Assembly: GCF_004153685.1 (NCBI RefSeq)
Contig: NZ_SDQD01000003.1
Location: 398,384-462,383, forward strand
Reading direction: 5' to 3'
From: Pollutimonas harenae
Lineage (GTDB): Bacteria; Pseudomonadota; Gammaproteobacteria; Burkholderiales; Burkholderiaceae_B
DNA: 64,000 bases
Numbering within the stretch: position 1 is the stretch's first letter; every line of letters begins with the position of its first letter. A program made the translations under genes and the position numbers. Shown piece after piece: positions 26,261-35,437 of this stretch. Below the pieces are notes generated by a model. That model worked only from the letters and a program-made list of their open reading frames with translations. It ran no database searches and was not told where the DNA came from.

Positions 26261-27043
26261 ATGACTGATGCAAACCACCCAATACGCCTGAACATTCTTT
26301 CCGATCTGCACTTGAGCCGGAACGGCCTGCCCCTGCCGTCAGTCGAAGCAGATGTTGTGATATTGGCAGGCGACATCAGCCGCCCCAAAGAAGCCATGGA
26401 GTGGGCCAGCGGTTTCAGCAAGCCGGTACTGTATGTGGCAGGCAACCATGAATTCTATGGCGGCGGCATCAAAGAGACCATTGCACAACTGAAGCACTAT
26501 GCCGCTGGAAAACCCATATACGTACTCGACAACGAAGAGCTTGTGCTTCATGGCATTCGGTTTATCGGGTGCACCTTATGGACCGATTTCAATCTGGCTG
26601 GCCCCGGCGAGCTTCGTGAGCAGGCTATCGCCCAGGCGCTGGAGTTTACTTATGATTTTCGCCGCATCAAGTCCGATGCGGTTCCTGGCACCCCTTTTAG
26701 CCCCCTCGAAATGGAAGCCCTATTCAATCAGCATCGCGCATGGCTGCAACAACGCCTGGCCACCCCCTTCGATGGGCCAACCGTAGTCATCACGCACCAC
26801 GCCCCATCCACCCAAAGCATACATCCACGCTTTGAAAACTCATTGATCAATACCTGCTTCGTTTCGGACAGCGAATATCTGATGAACGCAGACCGAGCCA
26901 CCTTATGGATACATGGCCATACGCACGACAGCTTCGACTACCAGGTCAGGGGCACACGCGTAGTCTGCAATCCACGCGGCTATGCCCGTGATGGCATCAA
27001 TGAGAACCCTTTTTTCAATCCCGATCTGGTCATAAATATATAA
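26261..27043 (+). CDS. Calcineurin-like metallophosphoesterase
   Basis: 260 residues with all metallophosphoesterase blocks in order: LNILSDLHLSRN (DxH), ADVVILAGDISRP (GD), VAGNHEFYGG (GNHE), TVVITHHAPSTQS (H) and ATLWIHGHTHDSFDYQ (GHxH). These bind two metals in the active site. No signal peptide or membrane segment is seen, so it is probably cytoplasmic. The substrate cannot be inferred; phosphodiesters, nucleotides or phosphoproteins are all possible. It is a single gene between the tRNA and a bidirectional terminator. Confidence 0.85.
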   Translation: MTDANHPIRLNILSDLHLSRNGLPLPSVEADVVILAGDISRPKEAMEWASGFSKPVLYVAGNHEFYGGGIKETIAQLKHYAAGKPIYVLDNEELVLHGIRFIGCTLWTDFNLAGPGELREQAIAQALEFTYDFRRIKSDAVPGTPFSPLEMEALFNQHRAWLQQRLATPFDGPTVVITHHAPSTQSIHPRFENSLINTCFVSDSEYLMNADRATLWIHGHTHDSFDYQVRGTRVVCNPRGYARDGINENPFFNPDLVINI

Positions 27044-27050
27044 GTACGGC

Positions 27051-27094
27051 AAAAAAAAGGGTGTGGCTCATGCAGAACCACACCCTTTCTTTCT
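27051..27094. terminator. Bidirectional Rho-independent terminator
   Basis: AAAGGGTGTGG (27056-27066) pairs perfectly with CCACACCCTTT (27078-27088), 11-nt loop. On the plus strand it is followed by CTTTCTGG; on the minus strand the eight-A run becomes a T8 tract. It ends the metallophosphoesterase gene and, more strongly, the GH31 gene. Confidence 0.88.
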
Positions 27095-27117
27095 GGCTTG
27101 GCAATTCAAGCAGCGTA

Positions 27118-29370
27118 TTAGCGCGCCCTTGAAATACGCACCTCGGCGCCACGGCGCTTTACTTCCAGCCCTTCGGACGGCAGGATACGCAGCCCCTCCA
27201 GCCCTTTTATATAGCTTGATCCCTGCATCTGCATGACACGAATCTTGTTACGCATGACTACGGGGCTGTGTTCGGGCATGCCGAACATCCAGACCTCATC
27301 GAGGATGCGGGCCGAATTGAAATCACCCGTATGCTGAGCTGTGGGCCCCAGGCAAAGCATATGACCTTCGCGGCCAAACAAGGGCAGCGTATCGAGACCG
27401 GCTTCAACCGTCCAGGTGGTGCCGCCTTCGTAGCGCCAGCCCGTATTCAGATCCCACCAGGCATCGCCTTCGGGCAGATACACCTGCACCTGCTTGCCAG
27501 GCTTCAGCACGGGAGCCACCAGCAGCGCGGGACCCAGCATATATTGCGTGTCCCAGACTTGAGCAAGCGGGTCGGAGGGGAAAGCCAGCGCCATTGAGCG
27601 CTGTACCGGCAAACCCGATCGCACGGCGTCTTCGATGATACCCAGAACATAAGGAACCAGGCGGTAGCGCCATTGCAGCCAGTGCTGAACGAGCTCCTGG
27701 GTTGCAGCATCAAACGCACTGGGCAACAAGGCTGGCAGCGCCTGGAAGCTGAAGTTAGCCGAAAAAACGTTGGCAGCCAGCCAGCGTATGTATAGCTCTG
27801 GTGACATACCCTCGACCGGATGAACAGCCGAGCCGAGCGTGTGGGTTTGTACCGTGACGCCACTATCACCCAACGACAACGCTGTCCGCAGGCTGTGTTC
27901 GAAGGCCGCCCAGTCGTTCCCGGTCCGCGGGCCGCGTTGCCAGGCAAAGCGCTGCGCAGAAGGAAAGAGGTCTGCACTGATGACCACGCCTTCCTGGGGG
28001 GTTTTATGTCCGGCTACGGCATCAAACAAGGCTTGTCGGGCCAGCAGCGGATATATTGTGCGCAACACGGCGCCTGATTCTCCGCCACGAGCGGTAATGC
28101 CGTCAGGAATGTTGAATTGCGCATCACATACGGGTGCGCCCAGACCGTCATCAAACACCTGGCGTTGCCGCTCAGACCAGAGCTTGTATACGTCTTTGTG
28201 GGTCAGGTCGAGCAAGCCGAACGGCTTGCCGCCTGTGACGTCGTTGCCGTCAAAAATGTGCGCATTGCCGTCATCATCGATCAGCAACCAGCCTCGATCC
28301 TCCCATTCGGCGAACATATCGGTATCGCTGAGCACACCGGGGAAGGAAGGCGCCGCAAGTTGAATATTCAGTGCCTGGGCACGGGAGAAAAGATCACGCG
28401 CATCAGGAACCCGGGCGGCATCCCACTCGAAAACAGGCTTATCTGCCTGAAACCCGTATACGGCAGGCGCTCCTAGACAAACGGCATCCAGCCCCCATTG
28501 TTGGTCGCGGAATGTTTGCACAACAGCCAGGATATCGTCGGAGGACTGGCCAGGAGCCTGGTCCAGCCACACCCCCATAGGCCAGAGACTGGGTTGCCCG
28601 GCCCGGCCAGTGAGGGCTGTATATTGATTCAGGATTTCGGAAGGATCACCGACGAACAGGAATGCATCGAACACGCTGCCATACATCGACGCCTGGTATA
28701 GATCGGGGTCGCTATGACCCATGTCGTGCTCGACACGCGCCATCGTATTGAAATAAAGCCCCCAACCCTTGGTGCTCCAGATCATGGGCAGTGCCGGCGC
28801 CTCGGGTTTGTCCGACACTGAAACCGTGCCGCGCTGATTCAGCTCGCCTGCCGTGGATCCGGTGCCATGCAGGGCATCGTCGCCATCCAGATCGAAACTC
28901 AAGCGCCAGAGAGTTTCAGTACTGTCGTACGTCAGCGAACCCTCGGGGGAGGTCAAGATACAGTCGTCGCCGCGGTATACGGCAAGCTGCAAGGGAGACT
29001 GAGTCAGCTCAAGCGTCGTATCACCCTGCTGAATTCGCCAGCCGCTGGCCGGCGGTTCAGCAATTGAACTGACGGCAAGCTCGCCAACCGGCTCCTGTCG
29101 CGCCAACAGCATTTCGGCATGAGCTCGTGCCCGGGCACTGGGTTTTTCGGGGTTTAGTGCACTGGCTGGGGCACATCGCAAACGATAGACCCCCGGAGCA
29201 TGCGCTTCTATTTGAAGCTGCAAGCTGGTTTGATCTACCGCAAAGTCGGCTCTTGTCGACTTTGAGGCGAGGAAATTCAGGGCAACTAGTTGCGTCACGT
29301 GAGCAAAGTCAGACTTGGGCGGCACAGCGCAATCCTTGGGGCTTACGCCCAATAAGCATTCAAAAGCCAT
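27118..29370 (-). CDS. Divergent glycoside hydrolase family 31-like protein
   Basis: 750 residues. GH31 layout: N-terminal beta-sandwich with HGTGSTAGELNQRG (about 168-181) and WGLYFNTM (203-210), a TIM barrel from about 260 (WPMGVWLDQAPGQSSDDIL), and C-terminal sandwich domains (LGPALLVAPVLKPGKQVQVYLP). Family enzymes release alpha-glucose or alpha-xylose. Asp416 in VCDAQFN fits the nucleophile position of the WxDMNE-type motif, but the following residues are not conserved. At the acid/base position, usually G-D-N, this protein has G-N-D (residues 484-486). Activity is therefore doubtful or specialised. No signal peptide is seen. The start is uncertain: the ATG at 29370 lacks a ribosome-binding site, whereas a GTG at 29325 follows AAGGA. 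Confidence 0.75.
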   Translation of the reverse strand: MAFECLLGVSPKDCAVPPKSDFAHVTQLVALNFLASKSTRADFAVDQTSLQLQIEAHAPGVYRLRCAPASALNPEKPSARARAHAEMLLARQEPVGELAVSSIAEPPASGWRIQQGDTTLELTQSPLQLAVYRGDDCILTSPEGSLTYDSTETLWRLSFDLDGDDALHGTGSTAGELNQRGTVSVSDKPEAPALPMIWSTKGWGLYFNTMARVEHDMGHSDPDLYQASMYGSVFDAFLFVGDPSEILNQYTALTGRAGQPSLWPMGVWLDQAPGQSSDDILAVVQTFRDQQWGLDAVCLGAPAVYGFQADKPVFEWDAARVPDARDLFSRAQALNIQLAAPSFPGVLSDTDMFAEWEDRGWLLIDDDGNAHIFDGNDVTGGKPFGLLDLTHKDVYKLWSERQRQVFDDGLGAPVCDAQFNIPDGITARGGESGAVLRTIYPLLARQALFDAVAGHKTPQEGVVISADLFPSAQRFAWQRGPRTGNDWAAFEHSLRTALSLGDSGVTVQTHTLGSAVHPVEGMSPELYIRWLAANVFSANFSFQALPALLPSAFDAATQELVQHWLQWRYRLVPYVLGIIEDAVRSGLPVQRSMALAFPSDPLAQVWDTQYMLGPALLVAPVLKPGKQVQVYLPEGDAWWDLNTGWRYEGGTTWTVEAGLDTLPLFGREGHMLCLGPTAQHTGDFNSARILDEVWMFGMPEHSPVVMRNKIRVMQMQGSSYIKGLEGLRILPSEGLEVKRRGAEVRISRAR

Positions 29371-29440
29371 TATTTTGACGGATTTGAGCTATAAAATAAA
29401 ATCGCACGGGTTTATGCACCTTTAAGAACGATGAAAAGCA

Positions 29441-31306
29441 TCAGCGCGGGGCAATTTTTTGCAGTAATTCGCGCTCCAACGGCACAGGCTCACCATGGAG
29501 CTGGGCAGCAATGACATCACCCGCCAAAGCGGCCCAGCTGAGTCCGCGTGACCCGAAAGCGCAAGCCATCCACAAACCGGGAGCCGCACTGACCGGACCT
29601 ATCACTGGCAAGCGATCGGTGACTGCAGCGCGCCAACCAGCCCAACCACCCATCGCCGCCGGCATCGAATTCGAGCGGCCGCTTGGCACACTCAACAAGG
29701 TCGCTATCTTGCTCATGACCTCTTGATGTCCTTGTGTTGTGATTTGGCTGACTGCTGGATCAACCGTATAAGTACTGCCACCTACACACTGCTTGCCTAC
29801 AGCCGGAAGACAATAGCCCTCGCCGGCAACAATGGCCTTCAGTTCACCAAATGAGCCGGCGGCAAAATTGCTGACTTGCCCCCCTAACCTGTATATGGCT
29901 CTTAGTTTGGGCAAGCCAGGCACATCAGCCATGCCGCTCAGCAAGCCTGAAGCATGCCAGGCGTTGGCCAGTACCACATTGGGCGCGCTGGCCAGTACTT
30001 GTCCGTGCTTGTCGCAAACCATCCATTGTTCGGCTGGGCCAGCATGTACACTGCCGACCAACTGATCCGTACAGTATAACCCGGGCAGGCTGAACAAGGC
30101 ATGCAGCAAAGGCTCGGGCTGCACAAGCTGCCCATCGGCAAACCACAATCCCCCCCTGTTCGATCCAACCCCGGTCAATGCTCTGGCCTCATCGGCCTCC
30201 ACCCAGCGCACCCAGTCAGACGGAAACCCAAGCTCATTCACGGCAAGCAGGCGCTCAGCGGCATGTTGTGCATCCCGCGCCAGCTCCAGCGTCCCGCAAC
30301 GCCGTGGCCGGGCAGGCTCAGGCAAACCTTGCCAACGCTGCAAGGCACGCAACACACCAGCCCGGCTCAGTCTCGCCCGGATATCATCATCACGACTGAT
30401 GACGGGAGTCAGCGCTGCGGCAATATGTCCTTTATGACTGCCCCCCAGCCCCTGGGCGAATACCGGGTCCAGAACCTCAACCTCATGACCGCGCAGCATC
30501 AGGGCCTGAGCCACACCGGCACCAGCCAGTCCGCCCCCTACCACCACGATCTTGCTGCCAGTCGGCGCCTGAATGCGTTGCTGGCCCATACCAGGACGCA
30601 AAGTGGCCACTGTTATTTCGCGCTTGCCGCCAAACCCAGGGACTTTGGACACCAGAAAGCCAGCATCGCGCAAGCCTCGGCGCATTTCTCCGGCGCAGCA
30701 CCAACTGGCCGCTGTGGCCCCTGCATTGGCCATGCGCACCAACTGTCCAAATAAATGACGCGACCACATTTCGGGATTGACCCGGGGAGCGAAACCATCC
30801 AAAAAATAAGCATCGACCCGAGCAGAAACTTGCCGGGCGAGGCGCTCTACTGACCCAAACGCCAGGGTCAGGGTCAAGGCTCCCCCTTCGAATTCCAGTC
30901 GGTGCAGGCCCGGCAGCAAAGGCGGCCAGGCCTGCACTAGCTGTGCCGCCAGCCTACGCTCAGACTCGGGCAGGTTTTGCCATAAAAGCTCCAGATCGCG
31001 CCTGGTAAAGGGATGCAGCTCGAACGACACCATATGCAGCCGTGTCGGCCTGTGCGGATCGTCGCGCCAGGCCTGCCATAAGGCCAGGAAGTTATGCCCC
31101 AGGCCAAAGCCAGTTTCGCAAACAGTAAAGCTGTCTTGGTTTCGCCAACGATCAATAAGATTGGTACCACGTATGAAGACACGCCTGGCCTGCTCCAGCG
31201 CCCCCCATTCCGGGTGATAGACGTCGTTGAAATCGATGCTGACGGGCACGCCACGCTCATTGAAAGCCGATACTGCCGGAATCAGCGGCTCATAGTTGCT
31301 GGACAT
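29441..31306 (-). CDS. mnmC: Bifunctional tRNA (mnm5s2U34) methyltransferase/FAD-dependent oxidase MnmC
   Basis: 621 residues with two domains. The N-terminal methyltransferase (about 1-240) has SIDFNDVYHPEWGALEQARR, FTVCETGFGLGHNFLALW (SAM motif) and YFLDGFAPRVNPEMWS. The C-terminal oxidase (from about 248) begins with KIVVVGGGLAGAGVAQALM (FAD Rossmann motif) and ends LWMACAFGSRGLSWAALAGD. It converts cmnm5U34 to nm5U and then to mnm5U in the wobble base of several tRNAs, including tRNA-Lys(TTT), which lies 3 kb away here. It is divergent from suhB. Confidence 0.95.
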   Translation of the reverse strand: MSSNYEPLIPAVSAFNERGVPVSIDFNDVYHPEWGALEQARRVFIRGTNLIDRWRNQDSFTVCETGFGLGHNFLALWQAWRDDPHRPTRLHMVSFELHPFTRRDLELLWQNLPESERRLAAQLVQAWPPLLPGLHRLEFEGGALTLTLAFGSVERLARQVSARVDAYFLDGFAPRVNPEMWSRHLFGQLVRMANAGATAASWCCAGEMRRGLRDAGFLVSKVPGFGGKREITVATLRPGMGQQRIQAPTGSKIVVVGGGLAGAGVAQALMLRGHEVEVLDPVFAQGLGGSHKGHIAAALTPVISRDDDIRARLSRAGVLRALQRWQGLPEPARPRRCGTLELARDAQHAAERLLAVNELGFPSDWVRWVEADEARALTGVGSNRGGLWFADGQLVQPEPLLHALFSLPGLYCTDQLVGSVHAGPAEQWMVCDKHGQVLASAPNVVLANAWHASGLLSGMADVPGLPKLRAIYRLGGQVSNFAAGSFGELKAIVAGEGYCLPAVGKQCVGGSTYTVDPAVSQITTQGHQEVMSKIATLLSVPSGRSNSMPAAMGGWAGWRAAVTDRLPVIGPVSAAPGLWMACAFGSRGLSWAALAGDVIAAQLHGEPVPLERELLQKIAPR

Positions 31307-31335
31307 ACATTTTGCTTCTGAAAATATGGGATACC

Positions 31336-31357
31336 ATCACGTACAATGATACGTGAT
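31336..31357. promoter_or_regulatory. 22-bp palindrome in the mnmC/suhB divergent region
   Basis: ATCACGTA (31336-31343) and TACGTGAT (31350-31357) form a perfect inverted repeat with a 6-bp centre. It overlaps TACAAT at 31342-31347, a possible plus-strand -10 for suhB without a good -35. A second small stem, AGAGC/GCTCT, follows. It could be an operator serving one or both divergent genes. Confidence 0.4.
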
Positions 31358-31395
31358 AGAGCAAGTCCGCTCTTGTTGACCAAGGTCTTTACAGC

Positions 31396-32241
31396 ATGCC
31401 ATCAACTCGTCTACCTCTTAGCGACTGTCTCGATGCAGCAGTCACTGCGGCGCACGCAGCAGCCGCCATCCTGCAAGCCTATTCACATAATCGGGCCGAA
31501 CTCATCATAGACAAGAAAAACCGCAACGATCTGGTGTCGCAAGCTGATCGCGAAGCCGAGCAAGCAGTCATCGAAATTTTGCGCGAACGTACGCCAGATC
31601 TGGGCATTGTTGCTGAAGAAAGCGGCGGACAAACCTCCGGTGCAGCCACTTGGTATATAGATCCCCTGGATGGCACCACCAACTTCCTGCATGGCATTCC
31701 ACAGTATGCCGTGTCGATTGCCCTCATTGCGCACGAAGGCACGCTGGTCAACGATACACCGCTGACTCAGGACACTCCGGTAATCGGTGTTGTATACGAT
31801 CCCAACCGCGAAGAAATGTTTACCGCCATGCATGGCGTAGGAGCCTGGCTGAATGGGCATCGCATCAATTGCTCGCAAACTGAACTGCTCTCCGAGTCCG
31901 TACTAGGCTCTGGCTTTCCTTTCCGTGACTTTTCGTTTTCAGACCAGTATATGCCCACGCTGCATGAAGCCATCAACACCACACGTGGTGTAAGACGCCT
32001 GGGTGCCGCGGCGCTCGACCTGGCGTGGGTGGCTTGCGGACGCTACGATGGTTACTGGGAAATGGGGCTTGCGCCCTGGGATGTTGCAGCAGGCACGGTC
32101 ATTGTGCGCGAAGCGGGCGGTATTTGCGAAGACATGTACCACCGTACTCCGTGGCCCATCAAGGGTTATGTCTATGCAGGCAATACCCATACCGCCCCGG
32201 CACTCGATGCCATGATCCAGCCGCACCTGAAAAAAGACTGA
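31396..32241 (+). CDS. suhB: Inositol-1-monophosphatase family protein SuhB
   Basis: 281 residues. Li+-sensitive phosphatase motifs: VAEESGG (metal-binding Glu), WYIDPLDGTTNFLHGIPQYA (the DPxDGTxN motif) and LGAAALDLAWVACGRYDGYW followed by LAPWDVAAG (the third metal-binding Asp). E. coli SuhB has this fold and also acts in rRNA transcription antitermination with Nus factors, an additional role possible here. The extra 15-20 residues relative to E. coli (267) are mainly at the C-terminus. It starts 89 bp from mnmC and is followed by an M20 amidohydrolase 31 bp downstream. Confidence 0.92.
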   Translation: MPSTRLPLSDCLDAAVTAAHAAAAILQAYSHNRAELIIDKKNRNDLVSQADREAEQAVIEILRERTPDLGIVAEESGGQTSGAATWYIDPLDGTTNFLHGIPQYAVSIALIAHEGTLVNDTPLTQDTPVIGVVYDPNREEMFTAMHGVGAWLNGHRINCSQTELLSESVLGSGFPFRDFSFSDQYMPTLHEAINTTRGVRRLGAAALDLAWVACGRYDGYWEMGLAPWDVAAGTVIVREAGGICEDMYHRTPWPIKGYVYAGNTHTAPALDAMIQPHLKKD

Positions 32242-32272
32242 ATCAACAACAGCAATAACAGGAGACACAAGC

Positions 32273-33475
32273 ATGAAACTCGCTGAAGCCATAGTAGGCT
32301 GGAAACCGGAAATCACCGCCATAAGACGCGATATCCATGCTCATCCGGAACTAGCCTACGAAGAGGTCCGTACCGCCGATGTCGTGGCCAAGACGCTTGA
32401 ATCCTGGGGAATTACAGTACACCGTGGGCTGGGCATCACCGGCGTGGTCGGTACTATCCATGGCAAAAAACAAAATGGCAAGGCGGTGGGCCTGCGCGCC
32501 GACATGGACGCCTTGCCCATGCAAGAAGCCAATACCTTCGAGCATGCCAGCCAGCATCCCGGAAAGATGCACGCTTGCGGTCATGACGGCCACACGGCCA
32601 TGCTGCTGGCAGCTGCACGCTACCTGGCCGAACACCGGGACTTCGAGGGTACGGTTCACGTTATTTTCCAGCCTGCCGAAGAAGGCCAGGGCGGCGCCAA
32701 AGCCATGATAGACGACGGGCTATTCAAGCTCTTCCCCATGGATGCCGTCTTTGGCATGCATAACTGGCCCGGTATGGAGGTAGGCACTTTCGGCGTAGTC
32801 GGAGGCCCTATCATGGCTTCGAGCAATACCTTCGAGATAGTTCTGGAAGGCAAAGGGGCCCATGGCGCCATGCCGCACCTTGGCGTAGACCCAGTCATGG
32901 CAGCCGTACAACTGGCACAAAGCCTGCAAACCATCGTCACCCGTAATCGCAATCCGCTGGACCCCGCCGTCATCAGCATTACCCAAATTCACACCGGGTC
33001 GGCCGACAACGTCATTCCCAATGACGCCACGCTGCGCGGCACGGTACGCACGTTTTCCGATCACAATCTCGATCTTATCGAAAACCGCATGCGCGACATT
33101 ACCGAGCACACCAGCCGTGCGCTCGATTGCCAGGCCCGTTTTACCTTTCTGCGTCGCTATCCCCCTACCATCAACCACGACCGTGAGGCAGCTTTTTGCG
33201 CCGACGTGCTCAAGGGCATAGTCGGCGACGCTCAGGTAGACCAAAGCATACAGCCCTCCATGGGTGCAGAAGACTTTGCTTTCATGCTCAAGGAAGTGCC
33301 TGGATGCTATGTCTGGATAGGCAACGGCCAGGGCGATCACCGTGACCAAGGTCACGGCCTGGGCCCATGCATGCTGCATAACGGAAGCTACGACTTCAAC
33401 GACGACCTGATTCCCCTCGGGGCCAGCTACTGGGTCGAACTGGCCACACAATGGCTGGCCAACCCTACACGCTAA
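32273..33475 (+). CDS. M20-family amidohydrolase (hippurate hydrolase/N-acyl amino acid deacylase type)
   Basis: 400 residues with CAGGAG before the ATG. Motifs: [47 protein letters not shown] (metal-binding Cys and His) and [16 protein letters not shown] (catalytic Glu-Glu), with a dimerisation domain (about 185-300) and a final SMGAEDFAFML. Members hydrolyse N-acylated amino acids, including hippurate and N-acetyl-diaminopimelate, in the cytoplasm. The substrate is undetermined. A paralogue of the same subfamily lies at 61644-62843. It is probably cotranscribed with suhB and the thioesterase gene 23 bp downstream. Confidence 0.88.
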   Translation: MKLAEAIVGWKPEITAIRRDIHAHPELAYEEVRTADVVAKTLESWGITVHRGLGITGVVGTIHGKKQNGKAVGLRADMDALPMQEANTFEHASQHPGKMHACGHDGHTAMLLAAARYLAEHRDFEGTVHVIFQPAEEGQGGAKAMIDDGLFKLFPMDAVFGMHNWPGMEVGTFGVVGGPIMASSNTFEIVLEGKGAHGAMPHLGVDPVMAAVQLAQSLQTIVTRNRNPLDPAVISITQIHTGSADNVIPNDATLRGTVRTFSDHNLDLIENRMRDITEHTSRALDCQARFTFLRRYPPTINHDREAAFCADVLKGIVGDAQVDQSIQPSMGAEDFAFMLKEVPGCYVWIGNGQGDHRDQGHGLGPCMLHNGSYDFNDDLIPLGASYWVELATQWLANPTR

Positions 33476-33498
33476 GCCCTATTTCCGGAGCAGTTTCC

Positions 33499-33906
33499 TT
33501 GAGCACCAACAGCACCCCCACTGTTTTACCGCCACCAGAACGGCATGCCGTTCTGCGCGTCATGCCACAACCCTCCGACGCCAACATTCATGGCGACGTC
33601 TTCGGAGGCTGGATCATGGCGCAGGTGGATATTGCCGGCTCCATTCCAGCCACTCGCCGCGCCGCCGGGCGCGTAGCCACGATCGCCGTCAACGCATTCA
33701 CCTTCAAGCAGCCTGTATTCGTGGGCGACCTGCTCAGTTTCTATGCCGAAATCGTGAAAGTCGGCACTACGTCCATTACCGTGTCGGTCGAGGTCTATGC
33801 CGAACGACAACGCCTGGAGCTCGAAGTCGTCAAAGTCACCGAGGCCATACTGACTTATGTTGCCACCGATGACCAACGCAAACGCCGCCCTCTTCCACCT
33901 GTTTAA
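33499..33906 (+). CDS. yciA: Acyl-CoA thioesterase, YciA-like hotdog protein
   Basis: 135 residues from a TTG at 33499, chosen because CCGGAG lies upstream and the family starts just before the conserved core. An in-frame ATG at 33451 would overlap the amidohydrolase gene by 25 bp. The hotdog motif NIHGDVFGGWIMAQVDIAGS carries the catalytic Asp at the start of the long helix, and FKQPVFVGDLLSFYAEIVKVG is typical of YciA/BFIT-type thioesterases. These hydrolyse a broad range of acyl-CoAs in the cytoplasm. The symbol reflects family resemblance. Confidence 0.87.
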   Translation: MSTNSTPTVLPPPERHAVLRVMPQPSDANIHGDVFGGWIMAQVDIAGSIPATRRAAGRVATIAVNAFTFKQPVFVGDLLSFYAEIVKVGTTSITVSVEVYAERQRLELEVVKVTEAILTYVATDDQRKRRPLPPV

Positions 33907-33920
33907 CATCAAGGTAGCCT

Positions 33921-35399
33921 ATGTCTGATTCCTCAGTTCAGGCTGAAAGCGAGCCGATCACCATCCCGCGCCGCCTTGATCCCGAAGACGCACAGCTTGC
34001 CTTGCAAAGGCTCCAGTCCATTCTGAGACGGCAAGAGGTCGTCGAAGCCCTGGCGCTCCGCCAATACGAAGAAGATAGCCGTTCCAACCTGCTCGAAGGC
34101 TTGCTGCACCGGCAGCACGAAAACGAAATCAGAGCGATCATCAACGATCTCCATCCCTCTGATATTGCTTTCATCCTCGAATCACTGCCCGTACAAGAGC
34201 GACAGGCGGTCTGGCAGTTGGTCAGCGCCGAGCACGACGCCGATGTGCTGCTGGAAATCGACGACTGGGCACGCGAATCCCTGATCGAATCCATGGACCA
34301 CCAGGATCTGGTGGCCGCCACTGGCACCATGGATGCCGACGAAATCGCCGACCTGGCCGCCGACCTGCCCGCCGACGTCATCGCCGAGGTCCAGAAAGGC
34401 CTGACCGACGAAGAACGGGCGCAGTTGCTGGAAGCCATGGGCTACCCCGAAGACACGGTGGGCGCCATCATGGACTTCGAAATGGTTCGTGTGCGGGAAG
34501 ACGTGACGCTGGAGGTTGTGCTGCGCTATTTGCGTCGTTTGCAAGAGCTGCCCGATCATACCGACCAGATATTCGTGGTTGATCGTGACGACAAGCTTCA
34601 GGGTACGCTGCAATTGTCCACCTTACTGGTGCGCGAGCCCGACAACCTGGTCTCCAAGGTCATGACCACCGACTACCTGACCTTGAACCCACTCGATTCC
34701 GATGCCGACGCCGCCGGCGCCTTCGAGCGTTATGACTTGGTCTCAGCACCCGTCACCGACGATCAAGGGCGTCTGATCGGCCGAGTCACGATTGCTGAAG
34801 TGGTTGACGTGATTCAGGAAGACTCCCAAGAGCAGGCCCTTTCACGAGCCGGTCTGCAGGAAGAAGATATTTTTGCACCAGTGATGGACGCCCTGCGCAA
34901 CCGGGCACCGTGGTTGTTTGTCAACCTCTGCACTGCCGCAACGGCATCGCTGATCGCCTCCCGCTTCGAAGACACCGTCAGTCACATCGTCATCCTTGCC
35001 TTCCTGATGTCCATCGTCGCAGGCATAGGCGGCAATTCCGGCAACCAGACCATGACCATGATCATCCGGGCTCTGGCTGTGGGGCGCGTGACCGGTTCGA
35101 ACGCATGGCAGCTGGTCAAGCGTGAAATGAGCGTTACTTTTCTGGTGGGTCTGTGCGGTAGTGTGGTGGCTGCCGCTTTTGCATGGGCCATTTCGGGTTC
35201 GCTGGCCATTGCCGCCGTCATGATGGCGGCAATGATCTGCAATATGCTGATCGGTGCGGCGCTGGGTGTACTGATACCCATGCTGCGCGACCGCTTTGGC
35301 AAGGACCCCGCCATGGGGTCGTCGGTGCTACTGACTTTCGCTACCGACTCACTTGGATTCTTCGTCTTCCTGGGTTTGGCGACTGTCTTCCTGATCTAG
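33921..35399 (+). CDS. mgtE: Magnesium transporter MgtE
   Basis: 492 residues. An N-terminal superhelical domain (DLHPSDIAFILESLPVQERQ, about 75-95) is followed by two CBS domains (about 160-290: YPEDTVGAIMDFEMVRV and LVSKVMTTDYLTLNP). Then comes a connecting helix and a five-helix membrane domain with RAPWLFVNLCTA and the conserved GGNSGNQTMTMIIRAL near the pore. MgtE is a Mg2+ channel gated by Mg2+ bound to the N and CBS domains. It lies only 14 bp after the thioesterase stop, leaving no room for an Mg2+-sensing leader. Confidence 0.96.
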   Translation: MSDSSVQAESEPITIPRRLDPEDAQLALQRLQSILRRQEVVEALALRQYEEDSRSNLLEGLLHRQHENEIRAIINDLHPSDIAFILESLPVQERQAVWQLVSAEHDADVLLEIDDWARESLIESMDHQDLVAATGTMDADEIADLAADLPADVIAEVQKGLTDEERAQLLEAMGYPEDTVGAIMDFEMVRVREDVTLEVVLRYLRRLQELPDHTDQIFVVDRDDKLQGTLQLSTLLVREPDNLVSKVMTTDYLTLNPLDSDADAAGAFERYDLVSAPVTDDQGRLIGRVTIAEVVDVIQEDSQEQALSRAGLQEEDIFAPVMDALRNRAPWLFVNLCTAATASLIASRFEDTVSHIVILAFLMSIVAGIGGNSGNQTMTMIIRALAVGRVTGSNAWQLVKREMSVTFLVGLCGSVVAAAFAWAISGSLAIAAVMMAAMICNMLIGAALGVLIPMLRDRFGKDPAMGSSVLLTFATDSLGFFVFLGLATVFLI

Positions 35400-35437
35400 G
35401 CTGCCGCTATAAACGCCAGGTGCCGGACAGCATCGAG

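Noticed and set aside
33907..33920. Mg2+ riboswitch before mgtE
   Set aside because: Only 14 bp separate mgtE from the preceding gene, leaving no room for a sensor leader.
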